A stretch of 6,973 nucleotides of DNA, taken from an uncultured bacterium. Lineage in GTDB: Bacteria; Planctomycetota; UBA1135; UBA2386. The DNA lies in NCBI GenBank assembly GCA_938003515.1, contig CALKYL010000177.1, positions 1 through 6,973 on the forward strand. Reading direction: 5' to 3'. Below are positions 6,496 to 6,973 of this stretch, piece by piece. Each line of letters opens with the position of its first letter. Within the stretch, counting starts at the first letter, position 1. The notes under the pieces are model-generated. The model was not told the origin of the DNA. It did no database searches and saw only the letters and a list, made by a program, of their open reading frames with translations. The position numbers and the translations under genes are program-made.

Positions 6496-6973
6496 AACAT
6501 GCGGGACCAATTGTGCACCTTCGTGTGCAGCTGCACGTCGCGGCTCTCGGCCGCGGCGCGCAGCAGGCCCTGGCCGTCGACGAACAGCACCCACGGATGC
6601 GTGCCGTCGAACGGCGCGCCGACCGCGTGTTCGATCACGGGCAGCGGACCCGGCCGAAGGTCCTGGATCGCGCGGACCGTGTCGTCCCGTTCGGCCTGCT
6701 CCATGCCGCGCGGCACCGAGAGGACCCAAGCCTGCGGGTGCTCGTGCGCGGTCTGCAGGAGCCTGCTCAGCGCGCGCATCGCGCGGCCCAGGCGCCCGGC
6801 TGGCGAGCCGTCGTCGACTTTCGGCAGCCACAGCACCAGCGTGCCGTCGGGGTGCGTCGGGATGCCGCGCGTCGGCAGCAGCATCAGCTCGTCCAGCGCC
6901 GCCGTCGGCTGCCGGGCGACGTCGAGACCGACCGCCGCGGGCGGATTGCCGTCGACGGGCGGTACCGCACGAG
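6483..6973 (-). CDS. Thioredoxin-fold-like protein without cysteines, 5'-truncated by the window
   Basis: The minus-strand frame is open from the window edge to a TGA at 6485-6483, giving at least 162 residues; the start is outside. An internal ATG at 6884 would give 133 residues, but the frame continues upstream with protein-like sequence (VGLDVARQPTAALDEL), so I treat the gene as incomplete. The order of predicted elements resembles a TlpA/redoxin domain: strand TLVLWLPK, helix GRLGRAMRALSRLLQTA, strand QAWVLSVPR, helix AERDDTVRAIQDL, then HPWVLFVDGQGLLRAAA, which matches the typical 'P-t-x-f-l-i-D-x-x-G-x-I' strand pair. The place of the CxxC motif is taken by PKVDDGSPAG, and there is no Cys anywhere in the visible part, so ordinary disulfide chemistry is unlikely. 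Family assignment is by fold pattern only and remains tentative. It converges on the preceding lipoprotein gene. Confidence 0.7.
   Translation of the reverse strand, partial: RAVPPVDGNPPAAVGLDVARQPTAALDELMLLPTRGIPTHPDGTLVLWLPKVDDGSPAGRLGRAMRALSRLLQTAHEHPQAWVLSVPRGMEQAERDDTVRAIQDLRPGPLPVIEHAVGAPFDGTHPWVLFVDGQGLLRAAAESRDVQLHTKVHNWSRMFRAR

Noticed and set aside
1..6973. Mobile elements, CRISPR arrays, tRNA/rRNA genes or a defence or toxin-antitoxin system.
   Set aside because: No transposase or integrase motifs, spaced direct repeats, RNA-gene sequence or paired small genes were seen. Codon use looks uniform across the genes, giving no sign of recent transfer.

Overview
This is a chromosomal-looking window from a G+C-rich bacterium (about 70 % G+C by eye; codons overwhelmingly end in G or C, and all six genes end in TGA). 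It carries two lipoproteins and a further exported enzyme, so the cell is probably Gram-negative-type. The YncE-propeller/phosphoesterase fusion, the DUF4382-type lipoprotein and the signal-peptide-bearing 'HGRGESNG' hydrolase are a combination I associate with environmental Planctomycetota, and less strongly with Myxococcota or Acidobacteriota. That placement is inference only; there is no rRNA or marker gene here.

Layout, left to right: the C-terminal end of an unrecognised protein (2-220, +); a secreted alpha/beta hydrolase of the phospholipase/carboxylesterase/PHB-depolymerase-like group (246-1010, +); a carbonyl-reductase-like short-chain dehydrogenase (1165-1860, +); converging on it after 15 bp, a large lipoprotein joining a seven-bladed YVTN/YncE propeller to an alkaline-phosphatase-superfamily phosphoesterase domain (4557-1876, -); a 131-bp divergent intergenic region (4558-4688); an Asp-rich DUF4382/DUF5666-like lipoprotein (4689-6458, +); and, converging on it after 24 bp, the 3' part of a gene whose product looks like a cysteine-free thioredoxin-fold protein (6973-6483, -, running off the window).

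Functionally this is a set of mostly envelope-directed or exported proteins rather than an evident pathway. The first two genes may share a transcript (25-bp gap). The two lipoprotein genes share a divergent control region, which makes co-regulation possible but not shown. No transposase, integrase, CRISPR array, tRNA, rRNA, toxin-antitoxin pair or defence gene was seen. No undescribed multi-gene system can be supported here; the findings are single-gene oddities and small structural signals. The very long overlapping reading frames in this window are products of G+C-rich codon use.
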